Shown here piece by piece: positions 26,961-38,461 of a stretch of 64,000 nt of DNA. Position 1 is the stretch's first letter. The number at the start of each line of letters is the position of its first letter. The DNA comes from Trichobilharzia regenti. Taxonomy: Eukaryota; Platyhelminthes; Trematoda; Strigeidida; Schistosomatidae. A program made the translations under genes and the position numbers. Where the stretch lies: positions 55,625,112 to 55,689,111 of the forward strand of contig OX235265.1 in the NCBI GenBank assembly GCA_944472135.2, read 5' to 3'. The notes below the pieces were generated by a model that was not told the DNA's origin, made no database searches, and saw only the letters and a program-made list of their open reading frames with translations.

Positions 26961-29672
26961 GATTAAGATTGAGCAAATGTCTCAATCACAGCGGGATTCG
27001 AACTACTGATGTCGAAATTAGCACTATTTTAGTGTACTAGTTGTATCAGTGAGTTTATCTGATAATAAGACATGAGGGAGTTGTTCATTAGAAAATGGAG
27101 AAAGAATGGAAGTTAATCTCGCATATTTGAAAACACTAAAGATAAGGTATCTATTTACAAACTCACCTTTTCATACGACTATTGATATCAAATGTCAGAG
27201 GCTGATCTCTTCTTCTTCTTCTTGTAATTTGAATGTCTTCTACTAATATACTTGAACCGCTTCCAGTATAATTCAGCTACAACCTAATTAAGTTGGTGCA
27301 GGTAGGGGTGTGGAGTGAACTGGGTGACCTAATTATCAAAAGTTTCATGGCTACCATAGAGAAGACATATCCTGGAATAAGCAAATTGACCAACGGTTTA
27401 TGCCAAACATCCTACTTCTAGGAACACTATCATTACTCTCATATTAACAGTGAGTTGACAGTTGGATATGTAAATTTATGACTATTTTATACTACTTTTC
27501 AACATCGCATACGATACAACCTTCAAAGACACATTCATTAATGAATATGTGTACAAGCTCTTATCTAACCCAAAATAGCAATTGTCCTATTGACTACAAG
27601 ACGGGAGTAGTTAAAAGATTATTCTCGATGAAAACTAAATACAGGATAATGACAGCGAGATTCAACTAGACGGGATGGAAGGAGGGAAAGAATGTCACAG
27701 TTATCTAATACTTCGCTCCTACAAACAACACAGACATGGAGAAGAAGGCAGATTTCTACAGATAGCTGCAAACAGTGAGGGATAAGACGCAAAAGGCGAC
27801 ATCAGATTCACAATGGGCTATATGAATGCTAGACTGAAAGCAGAAAATACAGCAAGATGACCCATCATGAGTCAGTAGGCTCTCGAAGAAACGAATGAGG
27901 TTGGAGGAGTCTTCGATGACTTCTGTGCATTCAATGATCTGGTGGTCGGGAGCAGTGTACACACACACACACACAAGAATGTACACAAGGCGACGTGATT
28001 TAACCTGATGGACACACACACACACGCCAAGAATCAGATGTACTTCATCTCATTTTGAAGAAAGTGGAGACACAGTCTGTTGGACACATGGTCGAGAAGG
28101 GCGGCAGGTGTGGATGCATACCATAATTCATTGCAACGGAGCCTCAAGGTCAAGCTGAAGGCCTTCAAAACAACTGGCGATAGACCACAATTCAAGTCCA
28201 ACACCCAGAAACTGAAAGAAGGAAAGATACGAGATACCTTCATTAGAGATATCAGATGAGGGCAGAGTTGGAGACACTACTTGGTATCACTGAGGAGGTC
28301 TGTGTGGAAGAGCATTGGAAATCTCTGAAAGTGACGTACAAGGAGACGTGTACAACCGTTTTAAAGAGAATGAAGAGGCAAGACAAGGGATACCTGTCTA
28401 CCGACACCTGGAAACTAATCGAGGAGATGGGGATGGTGAGTGAGAAGATAAAGTAATGGAAAGATGGGCAACGAAAGAGAAGCTGAGTTCAATGTACAAG
28501 GCACTGAATAAAGAAGTGGAGAGGAGTGCTAGGAAAGACAAACGACAGTTCTCCGACACACTGGCAACTGAAGTGTCATAGTGTGCGGGTAAGCGAGAGC
28601 TCGGAACACTTTGTCAGATTACCAGATATCTATCCAGGAAGAGATCAACACAGATGAGGCCTGTAAAAGATGATCAAGGGAGGCTAATTACTACAGAAGA
28701 GAGACAATCGTCTGATCAATTCGAAGGACTCTCGAATCGACCATCACCTGCAACTCATTCACATGTGTTACTTGAGCTTCTGTGAAAACTGCACGAACTG
28801 GCTTATGTGTCCCCAATTACATCACAAGAATTTTTCATACCTGTCCTCTGATCCTAATATGACTTTAGAGAACTGATCTTCATAATAGTTGTAGGCAATC
28901 GAGCCTCAATTTGAATTTCCGACAGAGATACAAGTCAAGCTAAAATACCCTTTCGTCGACAGTAATCTAGTTTTAATCTCAAGTCATCCATTTAATTCGT
29001 GTATATAGGCGATAAATACGTCGGTCACTTAATGGTAGAACACTCGTCAGCCAGGAGTAATCAGCCCTACCCAGTAGAAATAACACCGCCACTAAAACTT
29101 CAAAGCCTAGAGTCTTATGTCCCACTTGGAGTGTTTGATTTACAGTCTTAGAAATATTAACTGAATTTTCAACATTCAAAATCCTAAAAGCAGTTCACAA
29201 TACACATTTTGCTTCCTAATTTCGATGTGATCTGTTATGTGGCATATCTTTTGCACATTTGGGAAAAGTAATGCTACTAACTAGCACATGTGAAACTCAT
29301 ACACACTTTGCAAGTTAACTTTGTCCGCCTGATCTATGAATTCTTTATGGAAAATCAACTAAAAAATTTGATATTCTGGTGACCAATAAATCTTTTACTT
29401 TAAGAGGGAGAAATTGCTGAGAACATTATATTAATAAACACTAAGCCTATTCGGCGGAATTATGCTTACACAAAGTGAAGTCAACATATTGCTCACACTC
29501 TATTTATCAGTATAAAATCAACTAGTGAGTGTAAGTTCATCAGAAATATACTTGAAGCGATTGTAGTGGACCTTCTCAGTAAGTTCGAAATAGATTGGAT
29601 AATACTAAATTAACTAAATAGGCGCTCAGTAAAGTGCTAGATATCCTTAGTAGGCGTTTAACTCTTCTTTCA
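26961..29672 (-). repeat. Palindrome 1, right arm (2,712 bp)
   Basis: Mirror copy of 21,081-23,792, separated by a 3,168-bp spacer that holds a decayed Penelope-like element. The near-identity of the arms implies recent duplication or continuing gene conversion. The few real differences argue against a simple read-fold-back artefact. Confidence 0.96.
27590..28780 (+). pseudogene. RTE-clade retrotransposon fragment (endonuclease end to RT start), right arm
   Basis: Plus-strand copy. The order in broken frames is: an endonuclease strand ('RIMTARFN'), 'TVI.YFAPTNNTDMEKKADFY', the linker ORF 28,256-28,456 ('VEEHWKSLKVTYKETC'), then pre-RT sequence ending near 28,780. The RT catalytic region is absent from this copy. 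Non-LTR copies usually lose the 5' end, so a piece holding the 5'/middle part and lacking the 3' part points to later breakage or deletion. Confidence 0.8.
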
Positions 29673-29894
29673 TTCAGTATGGGACCTTGATTTGGTTGTT
29701 TTCTCAGGTGGTTTATTCAACTGAAATTATTTCGTTGTTTTGCTATACGCTATTTTGAGCGCAAGCTTTACCATGAACGGAACTTACCCGGTTTTTTGTG
29801 AATGATATTATTTTATCTCCAGACAGTATGCACGGATGTGAAATAGCAGATATATTTTTCACTGCTAATATATGATACTGGAGTCTGAGTCGGA

Positions 29895-30483
29895 GGGGAC
29901 ATCTATTTCATTCAAATCGAAACTCGGGAAGGCGAGAAACACATTCATCAACCTGAAACCAATCTGAAAATCTTCGTCACTCTGCATCAACAACAAAATT
30001 CGGTTGGATTTTCAATACAAACGTCAAGTCAGTTCTTCTATACGGATCAGAAACTTCGCGGGAGGGTCACAAAGAATATTTCCAACAGCCTGCTGAAGAC
30101 ACTTATCAACAACTGTCTTCGCTGGATCTATACTGAAGATCAGACGGCCGGAAAGAATCACGGACAAGAAACTATTGGAGCAAACAAAACAAGAACCAAT
30201 CGCCAACCAACAAATATGCAGGAGAAAGTGGAGATGGATTGGACACTCACTGAGGAGGCTGCCGCTGGATGACATCGCGCGTCAGGCCCTCGAGTGGAAC
30301 CCGAAAGGGAAGCGACGAGTGGGACGTCCAAGGGTGACATGGAGGAGATCGTGTGAAAAGGAGTTGAAACAGTATGGACTAGGATGGATGCAGGTGAAAA
30401 GTACAGCAGAAGGCAGAAGCAAGTGGAGACATGTAGTTGAAACCCTATGTTCCACTAGGAATCCAAGGGAATAATAATAATAA
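29895..30483 (+). pseudogene. RTE-clade retrotransposon 3' fragment
   Basis: The C-terminal end of an RTE-type ORF. Broken-frame text upstream ('KARNTFINLKPI', 'RIRNFA') leads into an open stretch at 30,175-30,474 with 'KWRWIGHSLRR', '[15 protein letters not shown]' and 'GRSKWRHVVETLC', ending in 'STRNPRE' and a stop. The (AAT)n tail at 30,470-30,481 is the short tandem-repeat 3' end usual for RTE elements. The copy is strongly 5'-truncated. It begins about 220 bp beyond the right arm of palindrome 1 and belongs to a different subfamily copy from the one in palindrome 2. Confidence 0.85.
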
Positions 30484-33133
30484 ATATTTATCGACTGATT
30501 GCTTTATTGTTATCTTATTATAATGTCTGATTAAATGACTTTGAATGATTACTGATAGTTGAAAACAATTGATGGGATTATCCTTAGCCAGGTTTGTATG
30601 TATTAGCTAACACCCACAAATAAAATTTACGTCCACATATATCACCCAGTCCGTTGAAAATTTCGTCTCATCTATGGGAGCAATAATAATAATGTTTGTC
30701 AGAAAATACGCAACTTACTTTGTGGATGGTATTTACTTAATTTTTTTTTGGTGTTACATCTTCCGTCTGCGCAATATTGAATGAATTGATTCTGTTCCTT
30801 TGTCTGCTGTATCTACTTTAAATTGTTTTAGTATTCTAGCCTTTACTTATGAGATATTCTTTAAACATAGCAGAATGAATTTTCTTGTGGATTTTGGGGA
30901 AAGTCTCTTTTTGGTATGTCTATTTTGGTTTAAATATTCTTTTCAGGAAAGTGTATGTTACTCACTTTTCTTAAATAAACTGTAAATATTTAACTTACAT
31001 TCTCTTCAATACTGGAGTACTATAATGTTTCAATTCTTTTAAATAATATTTGCGCGCACTTTCTTGTGTAAGCTATTTAATTGGTGTTTTTATACTTGAG
31101 TGTTTTATCTGTATGTGTTTTCACGTTCTCTAAATTAAGACACGTATAGAAGAAATTTTCTAATCTGTTTCCTCTTATATTGTGAATGTGATGTCTTCAA
31201 ATATGTCACTGATTGCTTTGTGGGAGTATACTAAATCATATATTTTAATTATTACAAATGTGTTATCAACACATTAAAGTTTCCAGAATTTGCTCCAATT
31301 AAGGAAAGAGGTATGATTTCTAGTCTTAGTATTGCACCTTCAGCAATTAGTCCGGATACAGGCTACCCCATCAGCGTTCCTTTCCATCTGTTAGTATACC
31401 TGGTTATTGAACTGAAAATATGTTATTAAGTGTAATTCTATGAGTTCTATCCGGGTTTAACACTGTGTCTTTCTAAGCTCAACACTACAAGGTTGTTGTT
31501 GTATAGTTTCTTTTGCTAGTTTTTGTACATTTGAAGTGCATAATGCAGTTATTTAAGTTCCCTCAGCTTTCAGTAATTCTCTAAATAGTGTAGGTTCTTG
31601 ATGAAAACACTATGCTGAACATAAATATTTGTGACATATCCATTTGTTTGTTTCACTCTTTTTCGAACAATTTTTATTAAATTCAAATTACAGAGGCGTG
31701 TCTAAATCACTACCCGCATTTCTGTCGATAAAAATGCTGAAACATCACTGCATTTATCATTGTTTTACTCATGCGCATATATCAGATGATTACAAAATAA
31801 ATTTGCGCTTCCAACAAAATACTGTGCAACTTTCGATAGCAATGAAGAAAAATGTGCAGAATTTGTTTATTCTCGAAATACAAGAACACTACATCACATG
31901 ATGTACTTCGGATTATTTTTGACATGTAAATCCTGCATGAAGAGGAAATATTTTACAACTAAATACGCTGAAAATTTATGTGCTAGATGTTTACATATTG
32001 TCTGAAATAAAGCTTTTTTAATGTTATTATTATTGCCTAACTAAAACAATGTTTTGCTTTTTGTACTAACTGTCATCAATGGAAGTTCATTGAGAATTAG
32101 ATTTTACGTGATAAATTTTATTGATTTTACGTAGTGGAGTGAAATGACGAAATAAGATGAATTTACGTTGCACCAGTTTCAGTGTTTGTTTTTACTGACT
32201 TCAGTTTTAGAAGAAGAAATATATTTATAAGATATTTGGAAAATTTTGTTCACTGAGTGAGTGTAGAGAGAAACAATAGTGAAGCAATAAATTAATGTTT
32301 GTATGTTCAGAGATGGATAAATATAGATAATTAAATAGGATAATAATCTGTGCAAGAGTAGCAAATAGGTAGGGGTATAAAATTATGTGAATTTTATATG
32401 ATTACTATTGTAGGCAGTAAGGGGTTACGTACATGTGCACATGTAGAAGTTAAAAGTTAAGAGACTATTTGTTAATTCCTTTATCAAATACATCTCATAG
32501 TGAAACAGATGACATTTCGACACAGAATTCATTAATATTGATACTCATATCAAATTTAGTATAATTAGTATTGTTTCACTGTATAACAGTGATATAACCG
32601 TTAGTACATTTAGTAGTTTGCGCTAACGAATTTCCCACCTAATCGATTCGTGAGCCTACTATTTTAATCAATATTAGCAGCTACAACGACACGATACCAC
32701 CGAAATCGTGACACAAGAAGACAAGAAGAGAAGACGAACCGTTAATCTATAGAGTTTTTCTGTCTCATATCAATCGAGAAATATATATATACCTTGAATG
32801 ACCCTGGGGGATACTAATTACATTGATAAACTAAAACAGTCACCACTCAATAAGATTCCGAGTTCATACATAAGTGGGTCGAGGGGAATACAACCAGCAA
32901 TGTAAAGATAAATTCAGTATTTTAGGAAAACTAGGACTATATGACAAACGGAAATTATACGCAATATTATGAAATCAAACTAGGAGAGTAGGGAAAATAC
33001 GATCCATGTAACAGTGGTATAAATAATAAGTTATTCTAAAGAGGTCGAATATATCAAAAAGTGTAAGGTCTTGGTGTTTCTGATTAGATATGTGAAAAAT
33101 CTGAATTAGAACTTTTACCAATAAACCTTCATC
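30484..33133. other. AT-rich stretch with no supported gene
   Basis: Several open frames of 60-85 codons occur, but none shows a recognisable motif and composition is strongly AT-biased. A short diverged Penelope-end-like motif lies at about 32,480-32,560 ('AGTGAAACAGATGACATTTC'). I recognise nothing else. Confidence 0.55.
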
Positions 33134-33466
33134 TAATAACAAAGGTTTTTGTATTTCCCAATGAATGAAAAACAAAACGATATTGTTTTTACTTATGTTT
33201 CGCTATTTAGTGCTGCTAATAGCTTTCTCAAAGTATTATTAAACCGGAATTTACAAAATCTCAGCATATATATGCCAAAGAGTTAAGAGGGTAAGAAAAT
33301 AGACTTAGGTCAAGTTAAAGAGACATAGTGAAAGTCAAAATAACAATGAAGATCACTAAACCAAATAACAAAGGTAATAGTACGTCTGTTATGATTTCAA
33401 AATAAAGTTTACTAACTTGATCATCGTTCGTCTGTCTGCTGTCATTTTTCGTTGTCAAGTTGGTCA
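33134..33466 (+). repeat. Dispersed repeat, second copy of the 20,261-20,585 sequence
   Basis: Aligns along its length with 20,261-20,585: 'TTTGTATTTCCCAATGAATG', 'TTTCGCTATTT', 'AAAGTATTATTAAACCGGAA', 'AATAACAATGAAGATC' and 'TTTACTAACTTGATCATCG' are shared in order with scattered substitutions. It lacks the mirror arm found at the first site, so the palindromic form there is secondary. Confidence 0.78.
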
Positions 33467-33799
33467 ATTGGTACAGATAACAAAATCAAGTGTAGATTGT
33501 TGGATTTGATCAGTGTGTAAAGTTATAAACTTGCTTATCACATTCATGTTGATTTTGTCACTTCATGGAGAGCGAGGGTTGTTGTAACCAGGTCAGATTC
33601 TGTTTTAGTCCATCATTCCTATTCAGGCAATTTGGATTCCACTTGATATGGAGTGCTTCTGATATTAGACGTCCTTTGTGATTTCTGGAGTTTTTCTGGA
33701 TTATTTCAATATCGTCAAAATCAATTTTGCGGCGTGTAGATCAATGGCTGATGATTTTTGAAGATTTCTAGATCAACCGGATTTCTCAGTGGTCGACCA

Positions 33800-34290
33800 C
33801 CGAGTGAGTTTGCCACGTGTCAGGTGATCCACAACAGCGAATCCTTTGAATTGAAGATAACAGGAAGATAAGGCTGTCTACTATCACCGAATATATTCCT
33901 AATTGTGACAGACTTTATCATGCGTAAGACTGTGAGTGAAGAGTGAGATGACAGGAATGCATTGGACTGATAAGAAAACCGTAAGATATCTTGATTTCAC
34001 TGACGATTTGTATCTAGTGCCACAAAAACTGGAAGGCTTACAGGCAAGAACCAACAAATTGGCAGAAGAGGGAGGCAACAAAGACATGACTGCAAGTGAA
34101 TATGGAGAAGACTGAGGTGATGAAAATTTCCAATCACAATCACTAACAAGAGCAAGCGCCAATCACTGTCAAGGGAATAACTTTGAGAGAGGTCACTTCA
34201 CTTATCTAGGCAGCATCGTTCCAACTACAGGCGAGTGCGGCTGAACATGTTGAAACCAGAATCTGAGAAGTAAGGCAAATCTTCATTATT
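33800..34290 (+). pseudogene. RTE-clade reverse transcriptase fragment, heavily decayed
   Basis: Broken-frame translation gives 'GCLLSP' (about 33,870-33,888), followed by 'IFLIVTDFIMRKT', and near 34,199-34,219 'TYLGSIV'. These sit in the order of RT domain B to the post-D region of the RTE family ('QGCLLSP..FLI..DW.M', 'FTYLGS'). Stops and frameshifts are frequent. It ends where the 'TTTTTGTATTTCCC' repeat begins. Confidence 0.75.
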
Positions 34291-34422
34291 ATGAAACCAG
34301 TTTTTGTATTTCCCATTGAATGAAATTGATATTCAAGTATTGATTTGTAGGGATTTGGTTGATTAGTTACAGGATTTCATCATGAGCTGACATTGGTTAG
34401 AGAACCATTGGAAAACCTGGGA

Positions 34423-34468
34423 GTACTGAACAGCTGTTTCGTCCTAGTTTGGTACTCTTCAGCAGTAC
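34423..34468 (-). ncRNA. Hammerhead ribozyme motif in dispersed SINE, left copy
   Basis: On the minus strand: stem I GTACTG/CAGTAC (six perfect pairs), core CTGAAGA (fits CUGANGA), stem II region GTACC..GGAC, then GAAA, stem III CAGCTG, cleavage triplet GTT. The conserved core is complete, unlike in the satellite. Stem II carries an extra A, and stem III is self-complementary with no loop, so activity would probably need a dimer or tandem arrangement. Confidence 0.78.
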
Positions 34469-34915
34469 GCACCCACCACAGGGGTCCGAACCCAGGATCT
34501 TCTGGTTACAAGGCGAGCTCGTATACCATTAAGCCACTGGGACCCAATCCAATGGCCCTTGAATTCTAACTTCTGCCAATTCACGATATAGCGCAACCGC
34601 TAATCAATGTCTTCGGCGAGTATTTGTCCTCACACCCGACCAGCTGCACTTTACTGGTCACGACTTCCCACGGGAACCCCAGCTAACTACCTACCTGAAT
34701 AAAGCCAGTCGCCATTGAGCATCCTGTAACCAATCAACCAAATCCCTACAAACCAACACCTGAATACCAATGAGGTGCTCACTGGAGACTGGCCCTATTC
34801 AGGTAGGTAGTTACCTGGGGTTCCAGTGGGAAGTCGTGACCAGTAGAGTGCAGAAGGTCCGGTGGGAGGACAAATACTCATCAAAGACATTGGCCAGCGG
34901 TTACGCTATATCGTG

Positions 34916-35028
34916 AATTGGCAGAAGTTAGAATTCATGGACCATTGGATTGGGTCCCAGTGGCTCAATGGTCTACGAGCTCACCTTGTAACCAGAAGAT
35001 CCTGGGTTCGAACCCCTGTGGTGAGTGC
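34916..35028 (+). ncRNA. tRNA-like Pol III promoter segment of the SINE, right copy
   Basis: GGGTCCCAGTGGCTCAATGG begins at about 34,950, with A box TGGCTCAATGG, and B box GGTTCGAACCC lies near 35,005-35,016. It is directly followed by the hammerhead, as in the satellite. The spacing suits an internal Pol III promoter of a SINE. Confidence 0.75.
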
Positions 35029-35074
35029 GTACTGCTGAAGAGTACCAAATTGGGACGAAACAGCTGTCCAGTAC
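35029..35074 (+). ncRNA. Hammerhead ribozyme motif in dispersed SINE, right copy (best preserved)
   Basis: Stem I is GTACTG (35,029-35,034) with CAGTAC (35,069-35,074). The core is CTGAAGA (35,035-35,041). Stem II is GTACC/GGGAC with one A-G mismatch. GAAA is at 35,057-35,060, stem III is CAGCTG (35,061-35,066), and the triplet is GTC with predicted cleavage after C35,068. All invariant core bases of a type I hammerhead are present. The loopless palindromic stem III is like the minimal stem III of other animal satellite hammerheads that act as dimers. Confidence 0.83.
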
Positions 35075-35118
35075 CAATGTCAGCTCATGATGAAATCCTG
35101 TAACCGAGTGAAATTGAT

Positions 35119-37277
35119 TTGGAAATACAAAAATCTTTATAATAATTAATATGATATCCTCCATGCCTAAATTTTTTCAAACTGTTAAAGCTGAACTTGG
35201 TTTGGATATATATAACTTCATCGAATAACTTCAAGCAGGTCATAAATAATACTTCACAAGTTAGAACGCCTCTAAAGTTCATCCACATAGACAGTGGCTT
35301 CTTACTCTCAGGCTTAACAAGTTTTATTTCTGATTTTGGAAACATAATTTTCTCTCTAATTTTATGTAGATTATCAGATTCAAGTATCGTGGGCTTGACT
35401 TTCAGCCTAGCCAGTAGTCAGCCTCGGAGATATTTTATGACGACAGCAACTCCATCCTGTATCTCCCTGTTACTGAAACTGTAGAGTTCGAGGTCCGATG
35501 CCCTTCTCTTCAGTCGGAACAGAAAAAATGAAAGACATTTGAGTTGTGCCTATTACTTCTATTGATCACACACTGACAGAAAATTAAAAGGTTACTGTTA
35601 AATTAATCAGGTCTATTTAAACTTTCCGTGCTATTTTATAACAACAATTAAATTAGCTGTGACACAGATACTAGTATTTCAACATGAGTCTAAAGTACAG
35701 TTCAGTTTGCACGTTGTTTACTTAAATTTTCCTCAAAGAAGAGCACTTTTTTGTATAAAAAACTATAATGATTCATTTGACAGACATTCCTGTATTATTG
35801 AATGATAAATTCTTTATTACCATTGATCTTATGAACTAAAAACTATTGAATATAATTGTGCAAACAAGATGAATATATAGTACAATCATGTTCAAATTGT
35901 TTTATTTCAGTTTATAAAATAGAAGACGTAACGAATCAGTAAGTTTTTTTCTATCTGATATTGTTTGAACTAGGAGTTTTATTAACATTCTATTGACAAT
36001 CTTTTTTGTAAAACGAAGTTACCTCAACTTCAAATAGATGCTGTCGATAGTTTGGTGAACAAGAACTCTTCAAATATTATAACAGATCATTACATTAATT
36101 TTCCTTAAAGACATTCAACAAAAACAAATAATCTCGTAATCAGAGTTAGATGTTAACGCCGGTGAAAGATTTGTGCACTGTGTGACAGATGAAATTACTA
36201 TCATTATATTTCAAAAGTTTACTTTATGTGTAAACTATTGAGATATATTTATAATTAAATTGAAGTTAATTGTCCTGATAAAATCACAGACTTTTAGCTT
36301 ATTATATGAAGTTTCACTATTCATAATATAAATGTACATGTAAACGATAAGATCAGGACCACATTTATAATTTTTCATGGTGACCAGAAAGGATAGGACT
36401 AGCTGGACATGAAAAATGATCGACATTGGGAGTGGCTTCTTTATCATATTGCTTATATATTCTTTTTGGCAGGTAATTTTCTCATTGAGATATCGCCTTC
36501 TAACTGAATGAAAAATATCTAACATGCTGTATTCTGAAAGAAAGTAGATACCAGATGACTTATATGACTTAAGGTATTTAGCCACAAATCAGCAGTTATA
36601 TGTTGTTTGGATTAATGAAACATACCGTCAGATAAAAGATACTGTATTTCTGAAATAAGAATTTAGTCATTCAAATTATGTCTCTGGCAACTCTCTTCCG
36701 TATACCATGCTGATAAACAACAGTAAGCATAAGATCAAGAGTAATCAGTATTACTTGTTGAATAATTCCTACACATTTCAAATTAATAAAATCACAAGCA
36801 CCAGTGGTAAATCCCAGATACTGGGTCAGTGAATTTCCAATTCTGGTACACTTCATAACAAATCCGCATCAAGATGAGAACTGTAAAAGATCGAAAACAC
36901 CGGAGTCTATTTATTCCGTGTCTTAATCTGCTAGATGACTCATATCTCAGACCATATATGAGATCAGAAATACAGCTGTTAGGTACTAAGTGAATCCATT
37001 GCAGTGCAGCTACTAGGGTTGGCTGGAATTCAATAGCTGATAAATTCGAAAAAGCCTTTCAGTTCACGATATCTTACCACCACTCTCCAATGTAACCATT
37101 AAGTTGATGATAGTGCAAAGAGCTTGGTGGGTCTTTCTAGTTATAATTTCACATTAGTTCTTTGAAAAATCTATCGTGAAGTTATTGTTAAAGGTGCAAA
37201 ATCTCAACATCCGGCTAATTTTATCGCTTGATTCTAATATGTGTGAAACTGAACTAATTTCACTAAAACTACTGTAA
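35119..37277. other. Non-coding stretch with one dispersed-repeat piece
   Basis: 35,129-35,214 matches 20,775-20,845 ('TTAAAGCTGAACTTGGTTTG' against 'TTAAAAGTGAACTTGGTTTG'). The remainder is AT-rich. The longest open frame, 116 codons at 36,235-36,585 minus, has no motif I recognise and no supporting context. Confidence 0.55.
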
Positions 37278-37505
37278 TTTGATTGGACACTAGTAACTAG
37301 TGTGATGTGTCATGTACTTTCTTTGGTGCAGACTGAATTCTGTACTACAATATTGCCTCCAACCATCTAATACCATCAAATTAGTGTGCACCATGATGGC
37401 GAGCTACCTAAAATGGTGGCCACATTGCAAACCTGACTGACAGAATTCGATCTGCACCAAACAAAGGACTAGACACATCACACTAGTTACTAGTGTCAAA
37501 TCAAA
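37278..37505. mobile_element. MITE-like element with 66-bp terminal inverted repeats
   Basis: 37,278-37,343 and 37,440-37,505 are inverted repeats at roughly 88% identity, both containing 'GACACTAGTAACTAGTGTGA' and 'TTGGTGCAG'. The total is about 228 bp with no coding capacity, as in a non-autonomous DNA transposon or foldback element. No clear target-site duplication was visible. The interior shares 'TTGCCTCC.ACCATCTA' with the tail of the SINE just to the right. Confidence 0.75.
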
Positions 37506-37540
37506 GTATCCACTACAGTCCTACAGGAGGTCAATCACGA

Positions 37541-37735
37541 GCCCGAATAGCTCAGTGGTAACGTCTCTGGCGGCAGCACTGGGTGACGCAGATTCGAATC
37601 TCAGAAAGGACATGACTTCCATCAAGGTTGCAGATACTCCTTGCTGACTAATGCCAACTAGAATGAAACCTGGGCCTAAGGCTTCCTGTCAATTGCCTCC
37701 GACCATCTACTATCATCAAAACTACAGTAGTTGTT
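37541..37735 (+). mobile_element. tRNA-derived SINE with intact A and B boxes
   Basis: A box TAGCTCAGTGG (37,548-37,558) is a perfect match and B box GATTCGAATCT (37,591-37,601) is close to consensus. A unique body follows, ending about 37,735 with 'CCTCCGACCATCTACTATCA'. It is a different family from the hammerhead SINE and from the 'GCGTCGG' SINE. The 3' limit is approximate. Confidence 0.72.
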
Positions 37736-38461
37736 TACCTTCTGGTAACTATATATTTAGTTCGCTAAATAATCATCACTGTCCAACTTTACAATACTAA
37801 TAAGTCGACGCTGAAGGCAGAAGAATTATAAAGAGTTCGAATTTCAACGATATGTATTTGAATACTTCTGCTGAAACACTTGATTCCAAATTGTTAAGGT
37901 CATGAATATAGGAGTATTCAGGGATAGTCAATTAATTAGGTTATAAGCATGCATTGATAAATGTACTGAAGACCACTGTTTCTATTATACTAAACATTTG
38001 AGACTTCGTTTCTCCTCTATAATTTTTATATCTCAGTATTCATTACTTTTTGCAGTGGATAGCACAGACAAAATTCTTTCTCACTGATTCTTCTAAAACC
38101 ATAATTATGCCTCAAATAAGTAGTTTTCTACAAAGCTTAAACACGAGACATTTTTATTCATTCAGCATATATGCCTCACATCAATTTTTTTAATTTGAAA
38201 AAAAAAAACAGCAATTAATATTCTGTTCCCTGCATCCACAATAAATTATCAACAAATACGGAGGTATAAATAATCACAGGCAAGTTTTCCCTTTCTGTCT
38301 ATCGTTGTCTCTCTGACACACATAGACACGGACACGTTTTAAGCAAGCCTACAGTTCTATGCATGCAATCCTTTTCTCATTCTTCTAACTGTGTTGATTG
38401 ACTAAAGATATTATGCTTACTTTTGTGGACAATAATATTCCCATATATGTCACACACAATA
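37736..38461. other. AT-rich stretch, nothing recognised
   Basis: No ORF or repeat that I can support. There is a run of ten A at about 38,200-38,209. Confidence 0.55.

Larger units (their letters stand above)
34331..35108. mobile_element. Head-to-head dimer of the hammerhead/tRNA SINE with 10-bp target-site duplication
   Basis: The left half (about 34,331-34,760) is on the minus strand and the right half (about 34,761-35,108) on the plus strand. Both hold the segments of the 395-bp satellite in the same order: 'GAAGTCGTGACCAGT', 'GGCAGAAGTTAGAATTCA', a tRNA-like segment with B box 'GGGTTCGAACCC' in the right half, then a hammerhead. The whole dimer is flanked by TGAAATTGAT at 34,321-34,330 and 35,109-35,118, a perfect 10-bp direct repeat, so it seems to have inserted as one unit. 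The left half also ends in a near-perfect terminal inverted repeat: 34,331-34,375 against 34,716-34,760. Confidence 0.88.

Noticed and set aside
36235..36585. 116-codon ORF, minus strand
   Set aside because: AT-rich composition, no motif, no neighbour or promoter evidence; expected by chance.
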